The translations under genes and the position numbers were made by a program. This document shows, in pieces, positions 29,741 to 40,496 of a stretch of DNA of 64,000 bases. Source of the stretch: Ypsolopha sequella (Eukaryota > Arthropoda > Insecta > Lepidoptera > Ypsolophidae); the NCBI GenBank assembly GCA_934047225.1, contig OW203992.1:4515501-4579500 (forward strand), written 5' to 3'. Under the pieces are notes generated by a model. The model was not told where the DNA came from, did no database searches, and worked only from the letters and a program-made list of their open reading frames with translations. Position 1 is the stretch's first letter. The number at the start of each line of letters is the position of its first letter.

Positions 29741-30241
29741 CAAGTCTAATTTCCTTTATTTCTTCATATGTATTATATTTGTCATTTATTGTTTCTTTCT
29801 TCTTAGAATAACTCAAAAGCCTACATCCACTTTTGGTATTTTGATCCAATAGTCAAACAAAAACACAAACACTAGTTTTATATTCCCGCCTGATAAGAGC
29901 AATGTTATATATGATATATAATACCTATATTATATTATATAACAATTAATGTTTTGTTATCTTATTTACCGCTCACTTGTAAGCATAGTAAAGTGATTCA
30001 AATAATTATTATACTACTGTTTATTTTCTCGTAGTCCATGGTAAAAAGTAGAGTACAAAACTCGTAAAAAAAACATCTTTGCAATTGTATCCCTTGCTCC
30101 ACTCAGATTCTACTCTAGAATCCTTCGCTGCTCTCGTTATCCAACTTTGTGCGTCGAAAAAAAAAACATATTTTTTTCACTTATTGTTTATTCTACTATT
30201 ATTTCTATAAAAACACATGATTATGATAATCATTTCCAGAT
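29741..30241. other. No gene recognised
   Basis: AT-rich; ATATA-rich low complexity at 29905-29945. Confidence 0.45.
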
Positions 30242-30508
30242 ATACAAGGTGACTTTTTGATCATCGTCCAAATTCATACTGGTGGCTTGGTAAGTGATCA
30301 GTATCATGCATAAATAACAATTTTGGTGAAATACGTAAAATTAAATTTCGACTCCCCGTAGTGATTCACTCGGGACTGGAACTGACTTTCTATGGGAAGC
30401 CGAAATTTCATTATACAAATTTCACAAAACTTGTTACTGATCCAAGATACTGATCACTTATCAAGCCTCCAGTATGAATTTTGACGATGATCAAAAAGTC
30501 ACCTTGTA
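30242..30508. mobile_element. Full-length MITE, family D, copy 1
   Basis: The ends TACAAGGTGACTTTTTGATC pair as inverted arms of about 75 bases, through TTCATACTGGNGGCTTGRTA and GTGATCAGTATC. TA flanks both ends. About 267 bp, non-coding. Copy 2 at 40601-40868 lies inside a family N repeat. Confidence 0.9.
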
Positions 30509-30569
30509 TTTCGACTTGTAAAGTCGGCGTCAGTGGAATTAGGTAACTTTAATGCAATTAATAAAGACA

Positions 30570-30740
30570 TACAAAAAAAAAAATTACACATGGTGTACAA
30601 AGGCGGCACTTATTGCTCGCAGCAATATCTTCCAGGCAACCTTCGGAATCAAACAGAAAGATGAACGAAATAACATAAGGAAGGTCCAAATACTAATCGG
30701 GAAACAACGAGGAGACCAACATACATGCATAGATGCAAAA
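30570..30740 (+). repeat. Repeat V, copy 1
   Basis: GTGTACAAAGGCGGCACTTA, GCAATATCTTCCAGGCAACC and CAGAAAGATGAACGAAATAA. Copies lie at 32705-32805 and, inverted, at 54060-54180. I recall the block GTACAAAGGCGG.CTTATTGC as common in Lepidoptera. Class unknown. Confidence 0.6.
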
Positions 30741-31394
30741 TGACACGAAGACCCCAGAATAAATACCAAACATGATTAGGTTGTCCTAAAAAGTGTCCTT
30801 CAAAATAAATTAAACTACATCTGTACAGACATGACAAAACGTTCAATAAATGAAAAAAAAACGCATACTTTTTGTATGTTGTATGATTATTTGTTTTAAT
30901 AAGCTTTTTTTTCTCAACCACATTAAAAATAAGTTAATCTGTGCTCTATTCGAATGTGACGTGTTTGGTCGGTTTTTGTGTGGGATTTACGAACACCGGG
31001 AATTGAGTGACGTCAGAGCTTCTAGTTGTCAAGAGTACGGTATACGCAGTGTTAGGGTATTATCACACACGACTGCGGTTATCCAGCGGCCGGCTAACCA
31101 GCCCCGTTCAATGAACTACCTATGTATTCATCATTATCGTCTTCACCATTTCCTATTTAGGGTACGGCTCTATATGTCATGTCCCGCCATTGCGCCATTT
31201 CTTTCTGTCCCACAGAACATAATTGCTCTGTGTTCTGTCCATAAACAATACAGTTATGCTGTATTGTCTATGGTTCTGTCCAATGCCGTCGTAGCGTTGT
31301 CGACACGATACTCCTGAAGATTGCAGCGTACATAAATGCGAGTATGATATGAAAATTAAGCCCCCGACATTTTGGATTTGCAAGACAGTAAAGA
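30741..31394. other. No supported gene
   Basis: A 155-codon frame (30850-31317) is the longest here but begins in an A-run, has no recognisable domain and overlaps frames on the other strand. 31205-31290 has short inverted blocks (ACAGAACATA / TGTTCTGTCC). Confidence 0.4.
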
Positions 31395-31670
31395 AAAAAC
31401 CAGCCAAGTGCGAGTCGGACTCGCGCACGAAGGTTTCCGTACCATTATCTATAAATACGGCAAAAAAAACATGTCCGTTGTATGGGAGCCCCCTTAAACA
31501 TTTATTTTATTCTGTTTTTTAGTATTTGTTGTTATAGCGGCATCAGAAATACATCATCTGTGAAAATTTCAACTGTCTAACTATCACGGTTCATGAGATA
31601 CAGCATGGTGACAGACGGACAGCGGAGTCTTAGTAACCGTTGGTTACCCTTTGGTTACGGAACCCTAAAA
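31395..31670 (+). repeat. S1 interspersed repeat, full copy
   Basis: Begins AAAACCAGCCAAGTGCGAGT and ends TTACGGAACCCTAAAA, with all internal family blocks in order (TATGGGAGCCCCCTTAAA, ATCACGGTTCATGAGATACA, GACAGACGGACAGCGGAGTC). Confidence 0.88.
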
Positions 31671-32382
31671 AGCACACTTACGTTTTCTTATGATACCTGA
31701 TCGTATAGGTGCGGTATGTCCATATAAACTTATGATATTTCGGACTACAGATGCCCGACCTTGTTATCGTATCAGATCCTAAATCTTAGGCTTACCCGAG
31801 GTTTAGTTTATGGCTGGATATATAAATTAAATATTTAATATTTTAATATAAATATTTAATAAATTTAATATTTTTTTTAATAGAATAAATACCAACCGGT
31901 TTTGTTGGCACCGGATTGCCGCGTACAAATGTGAAAGCAGCCTAACTTGTAGTAGGATACAATATTTCGTTTACAACGTGTTGGCATTTGTTAGTTTATT
32001 AACACGTCAACATTTTAGCATTAAAATACATATTTAGTAAATAATAATAACTGCAAGTAGTATGTTGCGCGTGCATTTATGAACTTTGTGTTTGTTAGCT
32101 TTTTGTGTCAAAATAATATTTTTTACAGCAAATATTCGTTGTATTTTAATGACTAGCCCGAGAGAATTTGATATGACAGGTTAAGTCTAGCAAATATGTT
32201 CGTTTTGACGTGTTACATCTGACATATTACGTAATATTATTCCTGGATGTCAGTTGTCAGTTCATCGCTCTAGTATGTTTAATTCATACCATTGCAAAAT
32301 ATTAAACGGGACACGGATTTAAACTTACTTTAAAATTAGTGTAAATAATTTTTTTTTTTTATTATAACCTTCGGATGGCTTT
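31671..32382. other. No gene recognised
   Basis: No assigned feature. Confidence 0.45.
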
Positions 32383-32500
32383 TATTCAAGATTATATATA
32401 TAAAAACAACAATAAAACAAATAATACGACATTTCGACTTCTTCTACGTAGTCGTCGTCAGTCAAATGATAGGAGTCGAAATGTATAGTATTTTTTTATT
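32383..32500. repeat. Hairpin around CATTTCGACT / AGTCGAAATG
   Basis: ACATTTCGACTTCTTCTACG and TAGGAGTCGAAATGTATAGT pair around GTCGTCGTCAGTC. It is the same general type as the GACGACCC...GGGTCGAAAT hairpin at 44672-44711. Confidence 0.5.
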
Positions 32501-32704
32501 ATTTATATATACGTATATTATATAATCACTATTTAAAATTAATGGAAATAACAATGAAAAAAGTCTGGGACACAAAAAAATAATAATACACCTATAAATA
32601 AATATTGTAGCTGATTCTGAAGGTTTGAATTTTATTAATTTTTATTTATATTTATAACACTTTTTGCACATTTACACAAATAACTTAAAAGACAAAAGAA
32701 ACAA

Positions 32705-32805
32705 TTAAACATGGTGTACAAGGGCGGCATTTATTGCTAATAGCAATATCTTCCAGGCAACCCTTGGTAGCTAACAGAAAGATGAACAAAACAACATGTG
32801 GAGGT
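32705..32805 (+). repeat. Repeat V, copy 2
   Basis: ACATGGTGTACAAGGGCGGC, then AGCAATATCTTCCAGGCAAC. Shorter than copy 1. Confidence 0.6.
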
Positions 32806-32867
32806 GTAAATATAGTTATGTCAAAACTAACGTTATTCTAAAGTAATTTAGCTTCTGTTCCTACCAT

Positions 32868-33320
32868 TTAAGGCCCTACGCATCCAACACAATAATCGTA
32901 TTAAGTAATTTTAAACTCAATGTTATTGTCAGAAAGTCTACATTAGAACGCTCGCTTCGTGCGCTGCGAGCACGCATAATCGGTGAATTTGCGAGGTTTT
33001 TCTGGAATTTCTGAAAAAGTATTGAGAAATAAATAAAAATGGGTCGATAAGTGTCTTTAGTTATCTGTAAAGAAAATTCAGGAAAAGTTTTAATTCTCTC
33101 CGTTGAACACCTTTGCTATAAACACATTTATCCGCAATTTGACAAGCTTACTTTGTGATTTTTTTCTATCGAGTGAAGTTTACTCAATTACGTTTTTAGA
33201 TCAACTTGTGTTTAGAGTATATCCTCTATTGTTACATATATTTAACTTGTATTTGAATGAGATATTGAACTGACAATATTAATTAAACAAAATGCTCATT
33301 TTGGAATGGCAGGGCCTTAA
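32868..33320. mobile_element. Possible TTAA-ended element
   Basis: TTAAGGCCCTACGCAT at left and the inverse of TTAAGGCCCTGCCATTCC at right, each with TTAA at the edge; about 453 bp. The inverted match fades after ~20 bases, so this is tentative. Non-coding. Confidence 0.4.
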
Positions 33321-34470
33321 GAATAATTAACATATTGTTATACAATATTCTATTTTATGAATAATAATTAAATAAACAGTTTTAAGTTTTTCAGCAAGTG
33401 CTTGTATTTGTTCAAAATAAACTACATTTAACCAATACTTTGAAACAGTGTAAGAGCAAAATTGTGTTTAGACAAATAACACAGCGAACAAATCGTCTAT
33501 TTAGATTTTCAGTTCTGTGGTACATTACACACTCAACTTCTAAAGATGTTAATCAATTTTGAGCCAAACCGTGTTGGTAGTAAGGTTCAAATTGTCACTT
33601 CTAGGTGTATATTATTTTAGTTTACCGACATTCTCAACAAGAGTCTAGCTAGACGTTACGTTTTGTTTGTTGGCCAATTAATCTTGGTACTAGGGAACAA
33701 TATTCGACGTAAATATGACGTCAAAAATTAAGATGCTTTATTTTGGATTAGCTTTTGCCCGCGACTTCGTCTGCGAGGATAAACTATCATAACTTGACTG
33801 TTGTCCGGTTCGGGTTTGTATGAAAAAGGCCAAGCTAAGACTTTGGTTTATAAACAAGTGCTTCGATCAAATTCTTCAAGTATTTATCTACAAGTACACA
33901 GCCCAAATTCCTGCTCAAGATGAAATTTAAGTATGCTGATAGGAGTTTTTTTTACTATTCCGAATTCAAAGTTGAAGCAAAGTCTGCAGTAATTTTTTTT
34001 TCCGTATGATTTCAAGAACGTTAGCCGGTTAAAGCCGGCTTCTTAAGAAGATTATGTCTGCACGACCACCTTAAGAGCAGGATTGCACCTATAGGTTATA
34101 GGTATATAGGTACATACAGGGTATAAATGGACTTGTACCTTTAAATCAAACCAAGCGCACAAAGTAGGAGAGTGAAAGCAGGCGGGGTGTTATTACTCTG
34201 CCCCCCTACCTCCAAAAAAATCTACGGAAGTCGTTAAAGTACAAATGATCAATTGATATTAAATCAATACGTGATTTTAGGATACAACAGCAAGTCTAGT
34301 AAAAATAAATTCTCGCTAAATAAAATCGAAGCATGTCGAAGCTCGCAATAAATTGGATGTAACAAACGCTGCGCAAGACTAGACTGCTGCAGGTGTTGCG
34401 GCTACCAGGTTCATTCCCAAATGACCGGAGAGGCAGGAAGCAGATATTTTGTTGTCAAATACGAAATCCC
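33321..34470. other. No gene recognised
   Basis: 33750-33785 holds TTTTGCCCGCGACTTCGTCT, a block I remember as a frequent lepidopteran repeat edge. The remainder is unassigned. Confidence 0.45.
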
Positions 34471-34824
34471 TTAAGGGGCTCCACTATGCTAACCATCAGT
34501 TTTGCATTGGATTCAGATCAGTCAATGTAGATGGTAAAAATAAAAAAAATATGGCGTGTTTTTTGACTCAAGACAATTATTAATTACACTTTATAAATTG
34601 AACATACTTTCAATCTTCTTTTAATTATATTACTTTTAACAAAGCACGAAATTCACGGAAAAAGGGATTCAGTTTTAAATAAATTATAGTTAATGTCCTT
34701 ATGTGGCCACGATTTCAAAATAACTGAAGTTTTGCATGCGCGGCAACTGATTAGAGCAGGATAGACAGTTAAACTACAAAAGCGTTAAAACAGGACTGAA
34801 TTTTAGGATTGTGCAGCCCCTTAA
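34471..34824. mobile_element. TTAA-flanked MITE, family M, copy 2
   Basis: TTAAGGGGCTCCACTATGCT at left; the right end reads GATTGTGCAGCCCCTTAA. 354 bp including both TTAA. Internal blocks ATATGGCGTGTTTTTTGACT and GATTTCAAAATAACTGAAGT are shared with copies 1 and 3. Confidence 0.88.
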
Positions 34825-34996
34825 AGTGAAGCGTTGTTGACGCCTATTCGCTGCATAACTAAAAAAAGCAATTGTGCTTATTGGTATGTAGAGAAACTAA
34901 CAGAAAATCTTCAATTATTGAATCGTTTTGAAAATTCATGTCAAAAGCGTATTATATAAGGTTAAATAATATTAGTTGGCGAAATTCAAAACATTG

Positions 34997-35179
34997 GTAG
35001 TCCTAGTCTATATGAACAATTGTTTGTATGGGAGCTAAGCGAAATTCTTAAAATTTGTTTTTACCTTTCCATACTGGACCTGTCAGCTGATCAGGGCAAT
35101 TTGTATGGGGGGAAGTAAAAAAAGTTGCGAATCTCGCTTTGCTCCCATACAAACTGTTGTTCATAAAGACTAGTACTAC
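34997..35179. mobile_element. Inverted-repeat insert inside the mariner
   Basis: Arms of about 50 bases pair through GTAGTCCTAGTCTATATGAA / GTAGTACTAGTCTTTATGAA and TTTGTATGGGAGCWAAGCGA. It sits just before the surviving transposase codons. Whether it caused the loss of the 5' half or filled a later deletion cannot be told. Confidence 0.7.
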
Positions 35180-35472
35180 GATGCACGAGTTCACACTTCG
35201 GTTGAAACGATGGCTGTGATCCGTGAATGTGGTTACGAGTTGCTGCCTCACCCACCTTATTGGCCGGATTTAGCCCCCTCTGACTATCATCTCTTTCCAA
35301 ATTTAAAAAAACACTTGGTGGGATCAAAATATTCGACTAGAGAAGAAGTGATAGTCGCAGTTAATGACTATTTTGACGACCTTCCGGAATATTTTTTTTC
35401 GAGGGTATAAACTGGTTGCAGGTCAGGTGGAAGAAGTGTGTTGATCTAGATGGAGACTATGTCGAAAAATAA
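35176..35472 (+). pseudogene. Mariner transposase C-terminal fragment
   Basis: The frame resumes at DARVHTS (35178 on), the position of the second catalytic Asp block of mariner transposases. It runs through ECGYELLPHPPYWPDLAPSD, which contains the third catalytic Asp of the DD34D triad, then YHLFPNLKKHL. A one-base shift in the T-run at 35391-35400 moves the last ~24 codons (INWLQVRWKKCVDLDGDYVE) into another frame, ending at TAA 35470-35472. Only roughly 100 of about 345 codons are left, so no activity is possible. Confidence 0.88.
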
Positions 35473-35588
35473 AAATAATTTTGAACCCACTTTTCTTTCA
35501 TTTTCACGGTCGGGCTTAGAACTTTTGTATTCACCCTCGTACCTATGTTTTGAGTTTCGCCAACTAATATTATTTAACCTTATACAAG

Positions 35589-36095
35589 TTGTTAAGATGA
35601 TTTTGGTGTAGCCGGAAACTGGCAATATAGTACTCGTCCATAAGAACAACTTTTCGTGAATAAAAAAAAACATCGATTGTTTTATACATTTTGGTCTAGT
35701 AGGAAAACGGCTGATCTTTGCAGCAGCACAGTTTTACAGCACAACATTTGACTCAACTTAGTTCCATCGTTTACCGACCATTTTTGATTTGAAATTCCTT
35801 CTGTCTGTTTGTTGTTTCATTTATTGCACGTCATTTTAGACATGGTTGTAGTGTATATTATTTCTTTGTTAGTTAGGATGTGTAAAAGGCCCTAGAAAAT
35901 GCTTTACAGCGAAACCGGTCAGGCATAATAAAGTTATATGTAATATGTGGATAAGTACAAGTGTTTTTTTAAAAACAAAGCTTATGTTGTTGTTCAGCTT
36001 GTTATTGTTTCGCGATTTAAGTGTTTGTTTCATAATAAAAAAAATCCTATGGATGGTTGCTATAGCCAGTTTCCAACTTCCGCAACATCACATAA
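35589..36095. mobile_element. MITE family B, interrupted by a hairpin-element fragment
   Basis: The left part (GTAGCCGGAAACTGGCAATA, ACTCGTCCATAAGAACAACT) and right part (CAGTTTCCAACTTCCGCAAC, 36065-36085) are family B ends. Between about 35800 and 35975 lies a half copy of the hairpin element at 18.94 kb (CGAAACCGGTCAGGCATAAT, TGGATAAGTACAAGTGTTTT), lacking its left arm. Confidence 0.65.
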
Positions 36096-36199
36096 TAAAA
36101 TATTATTGTTAATCTTGAATTTTTTTATTCGTATAAAAGAAAAACTGTAGATTCCTTGTGGTCCATTCAGCTTAGACTCAGAAAATATCAAACATTTAT

Positions 36200-36482
36200 T
36201 TTTAGGGTTCCGTGCCCAAAGGGTAACCAACGGGACCCTATTACTAAGACTCCGCTGTCCGTCTGTCTGTCCGTCTGTCCGTCTGTGAGGCTGTATCTCA
36301 TGAACCGTGATAGTTAGACAGTTGAATTTTTCACAGATCGCTATAACAAAAAATATTAAAAAAACAAAATTAAATAAATATTAAGGGGGCTTCCATACAA
36401 CAGACATGTTTTTTCGCCGTTTTTATAGATAATGGTACGAAAACCTTCGTGCGCGAGTCCGACTCGCACTTGGCCGGTTTTT
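36200..36482 (-). repeat. S1 interspersed repeat, inverted copy
   Basis: Plus strand starts TTTAGGGTTCCGTGCCCAAA and ends CGAGTCCGACTCGCACTTGG then CCGG. A CCGTCTGTCCGTCTGT tract lies at 36257-36285. Complete at both ends. Confidence 0.88.
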
Positions 36483-36694
36483 GTCTGCCTGTATGCTCGC
36501 GATTTACTTATAATCTACTGAAAAGATTAGAATGAGGTTTTCACTATTATGTTGAGTAGCTTATTGAATAGAAGCTGAAGCCCCCGATAAGGAAGTTTGT
36601 TCCACATTGTAAGGGAAGTTGCTACCATGTTGTGCTCCCTTGAGATGACTTGGTGCTTCACTTCTGCTCAGTTGTACATCCACATCCTTGTCTC

Positions 36695-36750
36695 TCAGAG
36701 GGGTAGGTAGAGACTACAGGCCTTCACCTGCTACGATTCTGAAATACTTG
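36695..36750 (+). repeat. Family R fragment
   Basis: GGTAGGTAGAGACTACAGGC then TGCTACGATTCTGAAATAC, as at 56.20 kb. Confidence 0.5.
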
Positions 36751-36760
36751 GAAATACTAA

Positions 36761-37588
36761 ATGCTTGGATTTGTACTTAGTCAAGGTAGGGAGTTTAAAA
36801 ACTCAAGCACCCTAAAAATTTTGTATAATGCTTATGTACGAGTAAGATCTTGCCTGGAGTACGCATCAGTTATATGGAACCCCATTTACAACATACACAT
36901 TGACTTAATCGAAAAAATTCATAAGAAATTTATTAAGTATTTAAATTTCAGACAGAAAGGTGACTCAAGCTTCAATTTTCATCCTCAGTCAATCTGCTCA
37001 CTTGAACACTTGTCGTGACCTAACTTTTCTTTTCAAAATTATAAATAACCATCTGGACTCTCCATATCTGTTAAGCAAAATAGGTTTTAAATGTCAAACT
37101 TACAGTTCTCGTAGAAAAAAATTGTTCAACATTCCTTTTGCCAGAACAAATTATGCCAAAAACAGATTTTTAATCAGAACTTGTGATACTTATAATAAGG
37201 ACTTCAGTGATTTAGACGTGTTGCATCTTTCGTTGGGTCAATTTAAGAGCGAGCTATATAAAACTTTTGTTAAAACCTTTTAAGTATGTATGTACTAAAA
37301 ATTTAGATTTTTCGTAGCTTGTACTCGTAATATACATATATTATATATTTTAAATTTATTCTTGTAATCTTTTAGTATTGTTAATGTTAGATATCAGAGC
37401 TGTTGTGTTTTTTTTAAGTTTTGCATGTTGTATTTTTCTTTGTCGTGCATTAATTTATTTGTTTTTGATACTGTTAAGTGGAAACTGTTTTGGTTTAAGT
37501 ATTAGCTATTATATTTTAGTAAGTATGTAAAAATTATAACTGTTTGTTTCCCAATAAAGAAAATGAAATGAAATGAAATGAAATGAAA
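36761..37588 (+). pseudogene. 5'-truncated non-LTR retrotransposon with GAAAT tail
   Basis: Two frames joined by one shift near 37010 (36761-37018 and on to a stop at 37283) encode the C-terminal part of a LINE reverse transcriptase: YVRVRSCLEYASVIWNP, IEKIHKKFIKYL, then RDLTFLFKIINNHLDSPYLL and PFARTNYAKN. The YASVIWNP and LFKI.N...DSP..L landmarks are common in insect LINE C-termini. The catalytic palm is missing. A 300-base 3' UTR ends in AAATGAAATGAAATGAAATG (37560-37588). It belongs to a different family from the LINEs at 3.9 and 38.3 kb. Confidence 0.82.
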
Positions 37589-37608
37589 TACTTCTTCTGT
37601 CTTTTCTT

Positions 37609-37935
37609 CAGATCATATCGCGTGTGTTTTTGTCTATTCGTCAGATCATATTGTGTGTGTTTTTGTCTATACTTCAGATCATATTGCGTGTGGTTTTGTC
37701 TATTTTTCAGATCATATTGCGTCTGTTTTTCTCTATTCTTCAGATCATATTGCGTGTGTTTTTGTCTATTCTTCAGATCATATTGCGTCTGTTTTTGTCT
37801 ATTCTTCAGGTCATACTGTGTCTATTTTTGTCTATTCTTCAGATCATATTGCGTGTGTTTTTGTCTATTCTTCAGATCATATTGCGTGTGTTTTTGTCTA
37901 TTTTTCAGATCATTTTGCGTATGTTTTTTCTTAAA
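37609..37935. repeat. 33-bp minisatellite, about 10 units
   Basis: The unit CTTCAGATCATATTGCGTGT + GTTTTTGTCTATT repeats ten times with scattered substitutions. Because 33 is divisible by three and the unit lacks stops on this strand, all three forward frames stay open, giving false ORFs of 93-135 codons. It begins 20 bases after the LINE tail. Confidence 0.95.
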
Positions 37936-38089
37936 GTAGCTCAAAACATATGCCCTGTTTATAGACGTCAATTTTTGTTTTGTTACACATTTGCGGAACT
38001 GATGTACTTTATAGGGCTAAACACAAAGTAAACTATCCAAAAAAAAATTGGCCGTCTATAAATAGCCCGCCCTGAGTGGTATGGTAAAC

Positions 38090-39167
38090 TCAAACTCAAA
38101 CTCAAACTCAATTTATTGATAAATAAAAGTATTTACACGTCAATTAATTTACATTATTAGTAATCTTATATTATGTTATGATTATATATGTGTTAAAGGT
38201 TAGCTTTACAGTCAAAATATTTTACTTAACATTAAAACATTCAACTTAATACTAAAATATTTTTATTGAATAACATTCGTTAGGTATTTATAGTATTTTA
38301 CATTATTTTCTTATTATCTAAGTATTTAATTTTTGGTTTATTTTGTATTTGTTGAAGTGTAATATTCCTTTATATCATAGAACGCTTTTTTAAGTAGCCA
38401 TGCTCTTAGTTTAGTTAGGAATGTTGTGTTTTCTTCACAAGATTTGATTTCATTAGGAAGTGCATTGTATATTTTAGATCCTGCTATATAGACGGACTTG
38501 GTCGATTTAGATAAATTATGTTTTGGTATATGGAGTTTATTTGAATGACGGGTTAGGTAGGATTGGAAAGTTGCCTTTGTTGGAAATGTATCTGGGTTTT
38601 CTCTGACAAACTTTGAAACGTTGTAGATGTATTGTGAAGTGATGGTTAAATTTTTCAGTGTTATAAATAAAGGTTTAGCGTGTTCGTCCAGGGGTACATG
38701 AGAAAGTATTCTGATAGCCCTTTTTTGCAGTATGAAAGGACGTTCACACTCAGCAGCATCTCCCCAGAGCTCCAACCCGTAGCACAGCACGGAGTGGAAG
38801 AGTGAGAAGTAGCAAGAGCGTAATTCTTTAGTTGGGAGTATTGCGGACAGACGACGGAGCGCGAAACAAGCACCGCTTAGTCTTCCACAGAGTGCTGAGA
38901 TGTGAGGTTCCAAGTGAGAGCAGAGTCTACTATTATGCCTAGGAATTTTGTATGTTTTATCTGCTTCAGAATATCGCCATTTATATTTAGGGATAAAGGT
39001 CTAGGAGGAGGGCCACCTAGGTTGAAGTAAAGTAACTGAGTTTTTGATAGGTTTAACACCAAACCATTCACCTTAAACCAGTTCTGTAGGTTAGATATAT
39101 CTCCATAGATTTCAATTTCTAGGTTGGATGTGCAATTACTTGTTAAAATATCAAAAAACAAGTTCAT
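38090..39167 (-). pseudogene. 5'-truncated non-LTR retrotransposon, RT thumb to 3' end
   Basis: The minus-strand reading starts at 39167 with LQNWFKVNGLVLNLSKTQLL and TKFLGIIVDSALTW, the post-catalytic RT thumb. It shifts frame once near 38913 (within LTW.PHIS) and continues through LCYGLELWGD, FILQKRAIRILSHVP and LTRHSNKLHIPKHNL to a stop at 38338. The 3' UTR ends in TTGAGT-type tandem units (38092-38115). The pattern fits Jockey/Daphne/CR1-group LINEs. The YADD palm is absent; a family A copy abuts the broken 5' edge at 39166. Confidence 0.85.
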
Positions 39168-39530
39168 AATAGTAGTTTATGCTACAAGGGCGCAAAGGAA
39201 TAAATTACGAGGACGAGTAATTTATTGCTTTTACGCCTGTGTATCATACTACATTTTTCAATGCATAGTGTGAGGAAATGAAAACAAATATAATCTTGTG
39301 AACTTTAAATTAAGATTGGCTCAAAAGGACTGTATCCAGAGCCGTTAAACAATGGAAAAAAAAGTATAGTAAAGTACATTTTTGGTACACAGGAAAGGTT
39401 GCAGGTTAGCCAACCACTGTAAATAAATTAAAAAATAAATGAATAATAAAGCCCTAGGGCAAAATAATCGACTTTCTGTTCGGTTTTGATGCATAAAAAG
39501 TGGGCCTTTACGAGCACATGCATTGAAAAA
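39166..39530 (+). repeat. Family A, full-length copy
   Basis: AATAGTAGTTTATGCTACAA to GAGCACATGCATTGAAAAA. It lacks the GATTTAAAACACGAGC segment of the 7119 copy. It directly borders the truncated LINE. Confidence 0.88.
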
Positions 39531-40084
39531 TTATATAAGCATAAAACACTATGTGAAAAAGTTGGTAAACAGATGTTTTAAGCGGTTTTAATCGATCTGT
39601 TCCGGTAATGTTTTTGTATTTTATACCGTTACAGACGTAATTTTCAACAACTATTTAATTTTAATCCATTAATCAGGGAAAATTTATGTATTTTATGTAT
39701 TAGGTACTATTATTTAAAATAGAAACATTTTTTTACAATTATTGTCCCTTTATATATATTTGTAACTTAACAATATAATGTTCTTCTTTCTTTCTTTCTT
39801 TCTTAATATAACGCTATTTCAAGGCCAGTCTGTAAACCCAACACTAATCAACCTTTACCTTCTATTTAAAAATGCTAAACATTGCAGTACAATATGTATT
39901 ATTATAAACCTAAATAAACCCTAACAAACAGATTAGTGCAAGCAAACAGATGCTGATGGAGGCAATCATGTGTGCACATACGGAACCACTTCCTGTCTAA
40001 CAGTTTCACTTGATTTACTGCCTAACCCTAATTACTATGCACACGGAAATAACACACTACATGTAGCCTTGATATCTTGAATGA
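39531..40084. other. No gene recognised; CTTT microsatellite
   Basis: Five CTTT units at 39784-39804. Remaining sequence unassigned. Confidence 0.5.
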
Positions 40085-40200
40085 CTTGATGACGACACTT
40101 CTTCCGTCTCTTCCACATCCATCAATCTAGTCATGCAATCTCTTCTATTCCGGGTACTTTTGACTTTGCCCTTCTTCAGTATGTCTCCAATTTGGTCGGC
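40085..40200 (+). repeat. Family R fragment
   Basis: TCTTCCACATCCATCAATCT, TTCTATTCCGGGTACTTTTG and CTTCTTCAGTATGTCTCCAA in family order. It adjoins a broken coding fragment. Confidence 0.6.
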
Positions 40201-40480
40201 TTAAACGGCGCATGTATGTAGCTCTTGGCACGGGCTACATATTTGCGCTTTTTGGCGTTGAAACGCTCGGGCCATGGGGGCCAGGGGCACGACAGCTTTA
40301 CAAGAGCTTTGTCGTCACAACTGGTCAAAGTCTTCCGAGACCCCAGTGCTGGCGCATACCTCGGCCAAAGAATTGGCCTAGCAATCCTAAGAGGCTAGTG
40401 TCCTGGATATTCTTCTCCAAGACGACAGCGATTTTAGCTAAATTTTTTATCTTTAGAAATAAGCCCACCGCGCCTTAAGG
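40200..40480 (+). pseudogene. Retroelement pol-like fragment
   Basis: Reads YVALGTGYIFALFGVETLGP then WGPGARQLYKS, and after a frame change SSQLVKVFRDPSAGAYLGQR then IGLAILRG. I recall GVETLGPWG....(R)DPRAG.YLGQRI as a conserved C-terminal block in insect retroelement proteins, but not which class. Frameshifts and a stop near 40381 show it is dead. Family R lies directly upstream and may be part of the same element. Confidence 0.5.
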
Positions 40481-40496
40481 CGAGGAATTGGGTTTT

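Larger units (their letters stand above)
34959..35580 (+). mobile_element. Internally deleted mariner element
   Basis: The terminal inverted repeats (AGGTTAAATAATATTAGTTG at 34959 and its inverse ending at 35580) match over about 34 bases with one difference. TA lies on each side (34957-34958, 35581-35582), the Tc1/mariner target. At 622 bp it is about half a full mariner. The 5' half of the gene is replaced by a separate inverted-repeat insert (34997-35179) and only the transposase C-terminus remains. Confidence 0.9.

Noticed and set aside
30850..31317. 155-codon ORF
   Set aside because: Starts in an A-run, no recognisable domain, overlapped by frames on the other strand. Nothing supports a real protein.
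37583..38031. Three overlapping ORFs of 93-135 codons with Phe/Cys/Leu-rich repeats
   Set aside because: They are frame readings of the 33-bp minisatellite, not separate genes.
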